From: Parietaria judaica
Taxonomy: Eukaryota > Streptophyta > Magnoliopsida > Rosales > Urticaceae
Direction of reading: 5' to 3'
Length of the DNA: 64,000 bases
Assembly (NCBI GenBank): GCA_954871525.1
Contig: OX940864.1
Location: 4,024,001-4,088,000, forward strand
The notes below the pieces were generated by a model. That model was given only the letters and a program-made list of their open reading frames with translations. It had not been told where the DNA came from and did not search any database. Each line of letters opens with the position of its first letter. The stretch's first letter is position 1. Made by a program: the position numbers and the translations under genes. Of this stretch, positions 50,824 through 64,000 are shown one piece after another.

Positions 50824-53179
50824 GAGTTCTCATGCAAAAATATGCAAGGATTAAATTGTTGACGAGAAATGCCATAGGAAATGCTATAGAATTTCCTATA
50901 GAATTTCTTTATTTTACATTTTTTACAACCTTAAATTTCGAACCAATTGAAAAAATAATGATTTTAGGGCTTATACATTGGAATTTGAATATAACAACAG
51001 TTCTCATGCAAAAATATGCAAGGATTAAATTGTTGACGAGAAATGCCATAGGAAATGCTATAGCATTTCCTATAGCATTTCTTTATTTGACATTTTTTAC
51101 AACCTTAAATTTCGAACCAATTGAAAAAATAATGATTTTAGGGATTATACATTGGAATTTGAATATAACAAGAGTTCTCATGCAAAAATATGCAAGGATT
51201 AAATTGTTGACGAGAAATGTCATAGGAAATGCTATAGCATTTCCTATCGCATTTCTTTATTTTACATTTTTTACAACCTTAAATTTCGAACCAATTGAAA
51301 AAATAATGATTTTAGGGCTTATTCATTGAAATTTGAATATAACAACAGTTCTCATGCAAAAATATGCAAGGATTAAATTGTTGACGAGAAATTCCATAGG
51401 AAATGCTATAGCATTTCCTATAGCATTTCTTTATTTGACATTTTTTACAACCTTAAATTTTGAACCAATTGAAAAAATAATGATTTTAGGGATTATACAT
51501 TGGAATTTGAATATAACAAGAGTTCTCATGCAAAAATATGCAAGGATTAAATTGTTGACGAGAATTGTCATAGGAAATGCTATAGCATTTCCTATCGCAT
51601 TTCTTTATTTTACATTTTTTACAACCTTAAATTTCGAACCAATTGAAAAAATAATGATTTCAGGGCTTATACATTGGAATTTGAATATAACAAGAGTTCT
51701 TATGCAAAAATATGCAAGGATTAAATTGTTGACGAGAAATGCCATAGGAAATGCTATAGAATTTCCTATAGAATTTCTTTATTTTACATTTTTTACAACC
51801 TTAAATTTTGAACAAATTGAAAAAATAATGATTTTAGGGCTTATACATTGGAATTTGAATATAACAAGAGTTCTCTTGCAAAAATATGCAAGGATTAAAT
51901 TGTTAACGAGAAATTCCATAGGAAATGCAATAGCATTTCCTATAGCATTTCTTTATTTTACATTTTTACAACATTAAATTTCGAACCAATTGAAAAAAAA
52001 ATTATTTTAGGGCTTATACATTGGAATTTGAATATAACAAGAGTTCTCATGCAAAAATATGCAAGGATTAAATGGTTGACGAGAAATGCCATAGGAAATG
52101 CTATAGCATTTCTTTATTTGACATTTTTTACAACCTTAAATTTCGAACCAATTGAAAAATAATTATTTTAGGGCTTATACATTGAGTTTGAATATAACAA
52201 GAGTTCTCATGCAAAAATATGCAAGGATTAAATTGTTGACGAGAAATGCCATAGGAAATGCTATAGCATTTCCTATAGCATTTCTTTATTTTACATTTTT
52301 TACAACCTTAAATTTCGAACCAATTGAAAAAATAATGATTTTAGGGCTTATACATTGGAATTTTAATATTACAAGCGTTCTCATGCAAAAATATGCAAAG
52401 ATTAAATTGGTGACGAGAAATGCCATAGGAAATGCTATAGCATTTCCTATAGCATTTCTTTATTTGACATTTTTTACAGCCTTAAATTTCGAACCAAATG
52501 AAAAAATAATGATTTTAGGGCTTATACATTGGAATTTGAATATAAAAAGAGTTCTCATGCCAAAATATGCAAGGATTAAATTGTTGACGAGAAATGCCAT
52601 AGGAAATGCTATAGCATTTCTTTATTTTACATTTTTTACAACCTTAAATTTCGAACCAATTGAAAAAATAATGATTTTAGGGCTTATACATTGGAATTTG
52701 AATATAACAAGAGTTCTCATGCAAAAATATGCAAGGATTAAATTGTTGACGAGAAATGCCATAGGAAATGCTATAGAATTTCCTATAGAATTTCTTTATT
52801 TTACATTTTTTACAACCTTAAATTTCGAACCAATTGAAAAAATAATGATTTTAGGGCTTATACATTGGAATTTGAATATAACAAGAGTTCTCATGCAAAA
52901 ATATGCAAGGATTAAATTGTTGACGAGAAATGCCATAGGAAATGCTATAGCATTTCCTATAGCATTTCTTTATTTGACTTTTTTTACAACCTTAAATTTC
53001 GAACCAATTGAAAAAATAATGATTTTATGGCTTATACATTGGAATTTGAATATAACAAGAGTTCTCATGCCAAAATATGCAAGGATTAAATTATTGACGA
53101 GAAATGTATAGCATTTCCTATAGCATTTCTTTATTTTACATTTTTTACAACCTTAAATTTCGAACCAATTGAAAAAATA

Positions 53180-56100
53180 ATGATTTCAGGGCTTATACAT
53201 TGGAATTTGAATATAACAAGAGTTCTCATGCAAAAATATGCAAGGATTAAATTGTTGACGAGAAATGCCATAGGAAATGCTATAGAATTTCCTATAGAAT
53301 TTCTTTATTTTACATTTTTTACAACCTTAAATTTTGAACCAATTGAAAAAAATAATGATTTTAGGGCTTATTCATTGGAATTTGAATATAACAAGAGTTC
53401 TCATGCAAAAATATGCAAGGATTAAATTGTTGACAAGAAATGCCATAGGAAATGCTATAGCATTTCCTATAGCATTTCTTTATTTTACATTTTTAACAAC
53501 CTTAAATTTCGAACCAATTGAAAAAATAATGATTTTAGGGCTTATACATTGAAATTTGAATATAACAAGAGTTCTCATGCAAAAATATGCAAGGATTAAA
53601 TTGTTGACAAGAAATGCCATAGGAAATGCTATAGCATTTCCTATAGCATTTCTTTATTTGACATTTTTTACAACCTTAAATTTCGAACCAATTGAAAAAA
53701 TAATGATTTTAGGGCTTATACATTGGAATTTGAATATAACAAGAGTTCTCATGCAAAAATATGCAAGGATTAAATTGTTGACGAGAAATGCCATAGGAAA
53801 TGCTATAGCATTTTCTATAGCATTTCTTTATTTGACTTTTTTTACAACCTTAAATTTCGAACCAATTGAAAAAATAATGATTTTAGGGCTTATACATTGG
53901 AATTTGAATATAACAAGAGTTCTCATGCCAAAATATGCAAGGATTAAATTATTGACGAGAAATGTATAGCATTTCCTATAGCATTTCTTTATTTTACATT
54001 TTTTACAACCTTAAATTTCGAACCAATTGAAAAAATAATGATTTCAGGGCTTATACATTGGAATTTGAATATAACAAGAGTTCTCATGCAAAAATATGCA
54101 AGGATTAAATTGTTGACGAGAAATGCCATAGGAAATGCTATAGAATTTCCTATAGAATTTCTTTATTTTACATTTTTTACAACCTTAAATTTTGAACCAA
54201 TTGAAAAAAATAATGATTTTAGGGCTTATACATTGGAATTTGAATATAACAAGAGTTCTCATGCAAAAATATGCAAGGATTAAATTGTTGACGAGAAATG
54301 CCATAGGAAATGCTATAGCATTTCCTATAGCATTTCTTTATTTGACTTTTTTTACAACCTTAAATTTCGAACCAATTGAAAAAATAATGATTTTATGGCT
54401 TATACATTGGAATTTGAATATAACAAGAGTTCTCATGCCAAAATATGCAAGGATTAAATTATTGACGAGAAATGTATAGCATTTCCTATAGCATTTCTTT
54501 ATTTTACATTTTTTACAACCTTAAATTTCGAACCAATTGAAAAAATAATGATTTCAGGGCTTATACATTGGAATTTGAATATAACAAGAGTTCTCATGCA
54601 AAAATATGCAAGGATTAAATTGTTGACGAGAAATGCCATAGGAAATGCTATAGAATTTCCTATAGAATTTCTTTATTTTACATTTTTTACAACCTTAAAT
54701 TTTGAACCAATTGAAAAAAATAATGATTTTAGGGCTTATTCATTGGAATTTGAATATAACAAGAGTTCTCATGCAAAAATATGCAAGGATTAAATTGTTG
54801 ACAAGAAATGCCATAGGAAATGCTATAGCATTTCCTATAGCATTTCTTTATTTTACATTTTTAACAACCTTAAATTTCGAACCAATTGAAAAAATAATGA
54901 TTTTAGGGCTTATACATTGAAATTTGAATATAACAAGAGTTCTCATGCAAAAATATGCAAGGATTAAATTGTTGACAAGAAATGCCATAGGAAATGCTAT
55001 AGCATTTCCTATAGCATTTCTTTATTTGACATTTTTTACAACCTTAAATTTCGAACCAATTGAAAAAATAATGATTTTAGGGCTTATACATTGGAATTTG
55101 AATATAACAAGAGTTCTCATGCAAAAATATGCAAGGATTAAATTGTTGACGAGAAATGCCATAGGAAATGCTATAGCATTTCCTATAGCATTTCTTTATT
55201 TGACTTTTTTTTACAACCTTAAATTTCGAACCAATTGAAAAAATAATGATTTTAGGGCTTATACATTGGAATTTGAATATAACAAGAGTTCTCATGCCAA
55301 AATATGCAAGGATTAAATTATTGACGAGAAATGTATAGCATTTCCTATAGCATTTCTTTATTTTACATTTTTTACAACCTTAAATTTCGAACCAATTGAA
55401 AAAATAATGATTTCAGGGCTTATACATTGGAATTTGAATATAACAAGAGTTCTCATGCAAAAATATGCAAGGATTAAATTGTTGACGAGAAATGCCATAG
55501 GAAATGCTATAGAATTTCCTATAGAATTTCTTTATTTTACATTTTTTACAACCTTAAATTTTGAACCAATTGAAAAAAATAATGATTTTAGGGCTTATAC
55601 ATTGGAATTTGAATATAACAAGAGTTCTCATGCAAAAATATGCAAGGATTAAATTGTTGACGAGAAATGCCATAGGAAATGCTATAGCATTTCCTATAGC
55701 ATTTCTTTATTTGACTTTTTTTACAACCTTAAATTTCGAACCAATTGAAAAAATAATGATTTTATGGCTTATACATTGGAATTTGAATATAACAAGAGTT
55801 CTCATGCCAAAATATGCAAGGATTAAATTATTGACGAGAAATGTATAGCATTTCCTATAGCATTTCTTTATTTTACATTTTTTACAACCTTAAATTTCGA
55901 ACCAATTGAAAAAATAATGATTTCAGGGCTTATACATTGGAATTTGAATATAACAAGAGTTCTCATGCAAAAATATGCAAGGATTAAATTGTTGACGAGA
56001 AATGCCATAGGAAATGCTATAGAATTTCCTATAGAATTTCTTTATTTTACATTTTTTACAACCTTAAATTTTGAACCAATTGAAAAAAATAATGATTTTA

Positions 56101-57033
56101 GGGCTTATTCATTGGAATTTGAATATAACAAGAGTTCTCATGCAAAAATATGCAAGGATTAAATTGTTGACAAGAAATGCCATAGGAAATGCTATAGCAT
56201 TTCCTATAGCATTTCTTTATTTTACATTTTTAACAACCTTAAATTTCGAACCAATTGAAAAAATAATGATTTTAGGGCTTATACATTGAAATTTGAATAT
56301 AACAAGAGTTCTCATGCAAAAATATGCAAGGATTAAATTGTTGACAAGAAATGCCATAGGAAATGCTATAGCATTTCCTATAGCATTTCTTTATTTGACA
56401 TTTTTTACAACCTTAAATTTCGAACCAATTGAAAAAATAATGATTTTAGGGCTTATACATTGGAATTTGAATATAACAAGAGTTCTCATGCAAAAATATG
56501 CAAGGATTAAATTGTTGACGAGAAATGCCATAGGAAATGCTATAGCATTTCCTATAGCATTTCTTTATTTGACTTTTTTTACAACCTTAAATTTCGAACC
56601 AATTGAAAAAATAATGATTTTAGGGCTTATACATTGGAATTTGAATATAACAAGAGTTCTCATGCCAAAATATGCAAGGATTAAATTATTGACGAGAAAT
56701 GTATAGCATTTCCTATAGCATTTCTTTATTTTACATTTTTTACAACCTTAAATTTCGAACCAATTGAAAAAATAATGATTTCAGGGCTTATACATTGGAA
56801 TTTGAATATAACAAGAGTTCTCATGCAAAAATATGCAAGGATTAAATTGTTGACGAGAAATGCCATAGGAAATGCTATAGAATTTCCTATAGAATTTCTT
56901 TATTTTACATTTTTTACAACCTTAAATTTTGAACCAATTGAAAAAAATAATGATTTTAGGGCTTATTCATTGGAATTTGAATATAACAAGAGTTCTCATG
57001 CAAAAATATGCAAGGATTAAATTGTTGACGAGA
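53180..57033. repeat. Satellite block 8: 1368-bp HOR of alternating 5- and 3-monomer segments
   Basis: Starts of the ATGATTTCAGGGC type lie at 53180, 54038, 54548, 55407, 55917 and 56775, so the spacing alternates between 858 or 859 and 510 bp. The full period is 1368-1369 bp and about 2.8 copies are present. Each segment includes one monomer whose dyad is cut to GAAATGTATAGCATTTCC, losing 13 bp. One copy has an extra T (TGACTTTTTTTTACAACC near 55201). Otherwise the copies are nearly identical. No gene seen. Confidence 0.92.
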
Positions 57034-60000
57034 AATGCCATAGGAAATGCTATAGCATTTCTTTATTTGACATTTTTTACAACCTTAAATTTCGAACCAA
57101 TTGAAAAAATAATGATTTTAGGGCTTATACATTGGAATTTGAATATAACAAGAGTTCTCATGCAAAAATATGCAAGGATTAAATTGTTGACGAGAAATGC
57201 CATAGGAAATGCTATAGCATTTCCTATAGCATTTCTTTATTTAACATTTATTACAACCTTAAATTTCGAACCAATTGAAAAAATAATGATTTTAGGGCTT
57301 ATACATTTGAATTTGAATATATCAAGAGTTCTCATGCAAAAATATGCAAGGATTAAATTGTTAACGAGAAATGCCATACGAAATGCTATAGCATTTCCTA
57401 TAGCATTTCTTTATTTTACATTTTTTACAACCTTAAATTTCGAACCAATTGAAAAAATAATGATTTTAGAGCTTATACATTGGAATTTGAATAGAACAAG
57501 AGTTCTCATACAAAAATATGCAAGGATTAAATTGTTGATGAGAAATGCCATAGGAAATGCTATAGCATTTCCTATAGCATTGTTTTATTTTACATTGTTT
57601 ACGACCTAAAATTTTGAACCAATTGAAAAAATAATGATTTCAGGGCTTATACATTGGAATTTGAATATAACAAGAGTTCTCATGCAAAAATATGCAAGGA
57701 TTAAATTGTTAAAGAGAAATGCCATACGAAATGCTATAGCATTTCCTATAGCATTTCTTTATTTGACATTTTTTACAACCTTAAATTTCGAACCAATTGA
57801 AAAAATAATGATTTTAGGGCTTATACATTGGAATTTGAATATAACAAGAGTTCTCATGCCAAAATATGCAAGGATTAAATTGTTGACGAGAAATGCCATA
57901 GGAAATGCTATAGCATTTCCTATAGCATTTCTTTATTTTACATTTTTTACAACCTTAAATTTCGAACCAATTGAAAAAATAATGATTTTAGGGCTTATAC
58001 ATTGGAATTTTAATATAACAAGAGTTCTCATGCAAAAATATGCAAGGATTAAATTGTTGACGAGAAATGCCATAGGAAATGCTATAGAATTTCCTATAGA
58101 ATTTCTTTATTTTACACTTTTTACAACCTTAAATTTTGAACCAATTGAAAAAATAATGATTTTAGGGCTTATTCATTGGAATTTGAATATAACAAGAGTT
58201 CTCATGCAAAAATATGCAAGGATTAAATTGTTGACGAGAAATGTCATAGGAAATGCTATAGCATTTCTTTATTTGACATTTTTTACAACCTTAAATTTCG
58301 AACCAATTGAAAAAATAATGATTTTAGGGCTTATACATTGGAATTTGAATATAACAAGAGTTCTCATGCAAAAATATGCAAGGATTAAATTGTTGACGAG
58401 AAATGCCATAGGAAATGCTATAGCATTTCCTATAGCATTTCTTTATTTAACATTTATTACAACCTTAAATTTCGAACCAATTGAAAAAATAATGATTTTA
58501 GGGCTTATACAACCTTTATTTGACATTTTCTACAACCTTAAATTTCGAACCAATTGAAAAAATAATGATTTTAGGGCTTATACATTGGAATTTGAATAGA
58601 ACAAGAGTTCTCATGCAAAAATATGCAAGGATTAAATAGTTGATGAGAAATGCCATAGGAAATGCTATAGCATTTCCTATAGCATTGCTTTATTTTACAT
58701 TGTTTACGACCTAAAATTTCGAACCAATTGAAAAAATAATGATTTCAGGGCTTATACATTGGAATTTGAATATAACAAGAGTTCTCATCCAAAAATATGC
58801 AAGGATTAAATTGTTAACGAGAAATGCCATACGAAATGCTATAGCATTTCCTATAGCATTTCTTTATTTGACATTTTTTACAACCTTAAATTTCGAACCA
58901 ATTGAAAAAATAATGATTTTAGTGCTTATACATTGGAATTTGAATATAACAAGAGTTTTCATGCCAAAATATGCAAGGATTAAATTGTTGACGAGAAATG
59001 CCATAGGAAATGCTATAGCATTTCCTATCGCATTTCTTTATTTTACATTTTTTACAACCTTAAATTTTGAACCAATTGAAAAAAATAATGATTTCAGGGC
59101 TTATACCTTGGAATTTGAATATAACAAGAGTTCTCATGCAAAAATATGCAAGGATTAAATTGTTGACGAGAAATTCCATAGCAAAATGCTATAGCATTTC
59201 CTATAGCATTTCTTTATTTTACATTGTTTACGACCTAAAATTTGAACCAATTGAAAAAATAATGATTTTAGGACTTATACATTGGAATTTGAATATAATA
59301 AGAGTTCTCATGGAAAAATATGCAAGAATTAAATTGTTTACGAGAAATGCCATAGGAAATGCTATAGCATTTCTATAGCATTTCTTTATTTTACATTTTT
59401 TACAACCTTAAATTTCGAACCAATTGAAAAAATAATGATTTTAGGGCTTATACATTGAAATTTGAATATAACAAGAGTTCTCATGCAAAGATATGCAAGA
59501 ATTAAATTGTTGACGAGAAATGCCATAGGAAATGCTATAGAATTTCCTATAGAATTTCTTTATTTTACATTTTTTACAACCTTAAATTTTGAACCAATTG
59601 AAAAAAATAATGATTTCAGGGCTTATACCTTGGAATTTGAATATAACAAGAGTTCTCATGCAAAAATATGCAAGGATTAAATTGTTAACGAGAAATGCCA
59701 TAGGAAATGCTATAGCATTTCCTATAGCATTTCTTTATTTTACATTGTTTACGACCTAAAATTTGAACCAATTGAAAAAATAATGATTTTAGGACTTATA
59801 CATTGGAATTTGAATATAACAAGAGTTCTCATGGAAAAATATGCAAGAATTAAATTGTTTACGAGAAATGCCATAGGAAATGCTATAGCATTTTCTATAG
59901 CATTTCTTTATTTTACATTTTTTACAACCTTAAATTTCGAACCAATTGAAAAAATAATGATTTTAGGGCTTATACATTGAAATTTGAATATAACAAGAGT

Positions 60001-63000
60001 TCTCATGCAAAAATATGCAAGGATTAAATTGTTGACGAGAAATGCCATAGGAAATGCTATAGCATTTCCTATAGCATTTTTTTATTTTACATTTTTTACA
60101 ACCTTAAATTTCGAACCAATTGAAAAAATAATGATTTCAGGGCTTATACATTGGAATTTGAATATAACAAGAGTTCTCATGCAAAAACATGCAAGGATTA
60201 AATTGTTGACGAGAAATGCCATAGGAAATGCTATAGAATTTCCTATAGAATTTCTTTATTTTACATTTTTTACAAATTTAAATTTCGAACCAATTGAAAA
60301 AATAATGATTTTAGGGATTATACACTGGAATTTGAATATAACAAGATTTCTCATGCAAAAATATGCAAGGATTAAATTGTTGACGAGAAATTCAATAGGA
60401 AATGCTATAGAATTTCCTATAGAATTTCTTTATTTTACATTTTTACAACCTTAAATTTCGAACCAATTGAAAAAATAATGATTTTAGGGCTTATACATTG
60501 GAATTTGAATATAACAAGAGTTCTCATGCCAAAATATGCAAGGATTAAATTGTTGACGAGAAATTCCATAGGAAATGCTATAGCATTTCCTATAGCATTT
60601 CTTTATTTTACATTTTTTACAACCTTAAATTTCGAACCAATTGAAAAAATAACGATTTCAGGGCTTATACATTGGAATTTGAATATAACAAGAGTTCTCA
60701 TGCAAAAATATGCAAGGATTAAATTGTTGACGAGAAATGCCATAGGAAATGCTATCATAGGAAATACTATAGCATTTCCTATAGCATTTCTTTATTTTAC
60801 ATTGTTTACGACCTAAAATTCAAACCAATTGAAAAAATAATGATTTTAGGACTTATACATTGGAATTTGAATATAACAAGAGTTCTCATGCAAAAATATG
60901 CAAGGATTAAATTGTTTACGAGAAATGCCATAGGAAATGCTATAGCATTTCCCATAGCATTTCTTTATTTTACATTTTTTACAACCTTAAATTTTGAACC
61001 AATTGAAAAAATAATGATTTTAGGGCTTATACATTGAAATTTTAATATAACAAGAGTTCTCATGCAAAAATATGCTAGGATTAAATTGTTGACGAGAAAT
61101 GCCATAGGAAATGCTATAGCATTTCCTATAGCATTTCTTTATTTGACATTTTTTACAACCTTAAATTTCGAACCAATTGAAAAAATAATGATTTTAGGGC
61201 TTATACATTGGAATTTGAATATAACAAGAGTTCTCATGCCAAAATATGCAAGGATTAAATTGTTGACGAGAAATGCCATAGGAAATGCTATAGAATTTCC
61301 TATAGAATTTCTTTATTTTACATTTTTTACAACCTTAAATTTCGAACCAATTGAAAAAATAATGATTTTAGGGCTTATACATTGTAATTTGAATATAACA
61401 AGAGTTCTCATGCAAAAATATGCAAGGATTAAATTGTTGACGAGAAATGCCATTTCCTATAGCATTTCTTTATTTTACATTGTTTACGACCTAAAATTCG
61501 AACCAATTCAAAAAATAATGATTGTAGGACTTATACATTGGAATTTGAATATAACAAGAGTTCTCATGCAAAAATATGCAAGGATTAAATTGTTTACGAT
61601 AAATGCCATAGAAAATGCTATAGCATTTCCCATAGCATTTCTTTATTTTACATTTTTTACAACCTTAAATTTCGAACCAATTGAAAAAATAATGATTTTA
61701 GGTCTTATACATTTAAATTTGAATATAACAAGAGTTCTCATGCAAAAATATGCTAGGATTAAATTGTTGACGAGAAATGCCATAGGAAATGCTATAGCAT
61801 TTCCTATAGCATTTCTTTATTTGACATTTTTACAACCTTAAATTTCGAACCAATTGAAAAAATAATGATTTTAGGGCTTATACATTGGAATTTGAATATA
61901 ACAAGAGTTTTCATGCCAAAATATGCAAGGATTAAATTGTTGACGAGAAATGCTATCATAGGAAATGCTATTGCATTTCCTATAGCATTTCTTTATTTTA
62001 CATTTTTTACAACCTTAAATTTCGAACCAATTGAAAAAATAATGATTTCAGGGCTTATACATTGGAATTTGAATATAACAAGAGTTCTCATGCAAAAATA
62101 TGCAAGGATTAAATTGTTGACGAGAAATGCCATAGGAAATGCTATAGAATTTCCTATAGAATTTCTTTATTTTACATTTTTTACAACCTTAAATTTCGAA
62201 CCAATTGAAAAAATAATGATTTTAGGGCTTATACACTGGAATTTGAATATAACAAGAGTTCTCATGCAAAAATATGCAAGGATTAAATTGTTGACGAGAA
62301 ATGCCATAGGAAATGCTATAGAATTTCCTATAGAATTTCTTTATTTTACATTTTTTACAACCTTAAATTTCGAACCAATTGAAAAAATAATGATTTTAGG
62401 GCTTATACATTGGAATTTGAATATAACAAGAGTTCTCATGCAAAAATATGCAAGGATTAAATTGTTGACGAGAAATGCCATAGGAAATGCTATAGCATTT
62501 CCTATAGCATTTCTTTATTCTACATTTTTTACAACCTTAAATTTCGAATTAATTGAAAAAATAATGATTTTAGGGCTTATACATTGGAATTTGAATATAA
62601 CAAGAGTTCTCATGCAAAAATATGCAAGGATTAAATTGTTGACGAGAAATGCCATAGGAAATGCTATAGCATTTCCTATAGCATTTCTTTATTTTACATT
62701 TTTTACAACCTTAAATTTCGAACCAATTGAAAAAATAATGATTTCAGGGCTTATACATTGGAATTTGAATATAACAAGAGTTCTCATGCAAAAATATGCT
62801 AGGATTAAATTGTAGACGAGAAATGCCATAGGAAATGCTATAGCATTTCCTATAGCATTTCTTTATTTGACATTTTTTACAACCTTAAATTTCAAACCAA
62901 TTGGAAAAATAATGATTTTAGGGCTTATACATTGGAATTTGAATATAATAAGAGTTCTCATGCCAAAATATGCAAGGATTAAATTGTTTACGAGAAATGC

Positions 63001-64000
63001 CATAGGAAATGCTTTAGCATTTCCTATAGCATTTCTTTATTTTACATTTTTTACAACCTTAAATTTCGAACCAATTGAAAAAATAATGATTTCAGGGCTT
63101 ATACATTGGAATTTGAATATAACAAGAGTTCTCATGAAAAAATATGCAAGGATTAAATTGTTGACGAGAAATGCCATAGGAAATGCTATAGAATTTCCTA
63201 TAGCATTTCTTTATTTTACATTTTTTACAACCTTAAATTTCTAATCAATTGAAAAAAATAATGATTTCAGGGCTTATACATTGGAATTTGAATATAACAA
63301 GAGTTCTCATGCAAAAATATGCAAGGATTAAATTGTTGACGAGAAATGCCATAGGAAATGCTATAGCATTTCCTATAGCATTTCTTTATTTTACATTTTT
63401 TACAACCTTAAATTTCGAACCAATTGAAAAAATAATGATTTCAGGGCTTATACATTGGAATTTGAATATAACAAGAGTTCTCATGCAAAAATATGCTAGG
63501 ATTAAATTGTTGACGAGAAATGCCATAGGAAATGCTATAGCATTTCCTATAGCATTTCTTTATTTGACATTTTTTACAACCTTAAATTTCGAACCAATTT
63601 AAGAAATAATGATTTTAGGGCTTATACATTGGAATTTGAATATAACAAGAGTTTTCATGCCAAAATATGCAAGGATTAAATTGTTGACGAGAAATGCTAT
63701 CATAGGAAATGCTATTGCATTTCCTATAGCATTTCTTTATTTTACATTTTTTACAACCTTAAATTTCGAACCAATTGAAAAAATAATGATTTCAGGGCTT
63801 ATACATTGGAATTTGAATATAACAAGAGTTCTCATGCAAAAATATGCAAGGATTAAATTGTTGACGAGAAATGCCATAGGAAATGCTATAGAATTTCCTA
63901 TAGAATTTCTTTATTTTACATTTTTTACAACCTTAAATTTCGAACCAATTGAAAAAATAATGATTTTAGGGCTTATACACTGGAATTTGAATATAACAAG
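57034..64000. repeat. Satellite block 9: mixed HORs, cut by the window end
   Basis: A segment opening ATGATTTCAGGGC, whose monomer continues CCATACGAAATGC, occurs at 57634 and 58739 (about 1105 bp apart). The variant ATTTCAGGGCTTATACCTTGG occurs near 59090 and 59612. The insertion variant AAATGCTATCATAGGAAATGC occurs near 61950 and 63696, in a unit of about 1745 bp (ten monomers) whose second copy runs off the window. A deletion near 58510 joins GGGCTTATACA to ACCTTTATTTGACA. No gene seen. Confidence 0.85.

Larger units (their letters stand above)
49234..53179. repeat. Satellite block 7: 347-bp dimer, then a 1551-bp, 9-monomer HOR
   Basis: The dimer at 49234-49580 recurs at 49581. Segments at 49782 and 50601 recur at 51333 and 52152, 1551 bp apart and nearly identical. 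The unit contains a 162-bp monomer (dyad minus one 12-mer, near 50553 and 52104) and a monomer opening ATTGAGTTTGAATATAAC. The class with both right-arm 12-mers changed to CTATAGAATTTC is seen first here (near 50209 and 50885). No gene seen. Confidence 0.9.

Noticed and set aside
37163..64000. The same kind of repeated open frames right of the transposon
   Set aside because: Same reasoning: tandem satellite, no sign of a gene.
1..64000. Assembly error producing the near-identical HOR copies
   Set aside because: Copies differ by scattered single bases and carry private rearrangements, and the block order is not a simple duplication. I cannot exclude local errors without reads.

Overview
The window is plant nuclear DNA made almost entirely of one tandem satellite, interrupted once by a complete, very young LTR retrotransposon. 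The satellite monomer is about 174 bp and about 28% G+C (counted on the reference monomer 50650-50823). It runs head to tail from base 1 to 26952 and from 37158 to 64000. A plant host is inferred from the inserted element, a Ty3/gypsy chromovirus of the Tekay (Del) type that uses initiator tRNA-Met as primer. I cannot name the species. The array may be centromeric, pericentromeric or knob heterochromatin, but nothing in the sequence decides this.

Layout. 1-8560: a 10-monomer higher-order repeat (HOR) of 1743 bp, with nearly identical copies and one rearranged stretch. 8561-13481: 7-monomer (1215 bp) and related units. 13482-26947: units of 1552, 2069 and 1313 bp, decaying to irregular monomers. 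26953-37157: the retrotransposon (10205 bp), flanked by the 5-bp target duplication GTTCT. 37163-43730: units of 1201, 2041 and 1100 bp that share a block. 43731-49233: a 1730-bp, 10-monomer repeat. 49234-53179: a 347-bp dimer and a 1551-bp 9-mer. 53180-57033: a 1368-bp repeat of alternating 5- and 3-monomer segments. 57034-64000: less regular units, including two starts of a 1745-bp repeat.

Each canonical monomer carries a 42-bp dyad built from four copies of one 12-mer, two in each orientation. Most of the large length variation between monomers maps to this dyad. In five monomers one base change turns it into a perfect 44-bp palindrome.

The retrotransposon has 2070/2071-bp LTRs that differ, as far as I can read, only by one A in a homopolymer. 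It also has a primer binding site, a purine tract, an intact 1548-residue gag-pol with a C-terminal chromodomain, and an extra 333-residue ORF upstream of gag-pol. The extra ORF looks like a second capsid-type Gag without a zinc knuckle, ending in a strongly acidic tail of 17-residue repeats. This two-Gag arrangement is the most unusual coding feature here. The many long open frames in the satellite are by-products of a monomer length divisible by three and are not annotated as genes.
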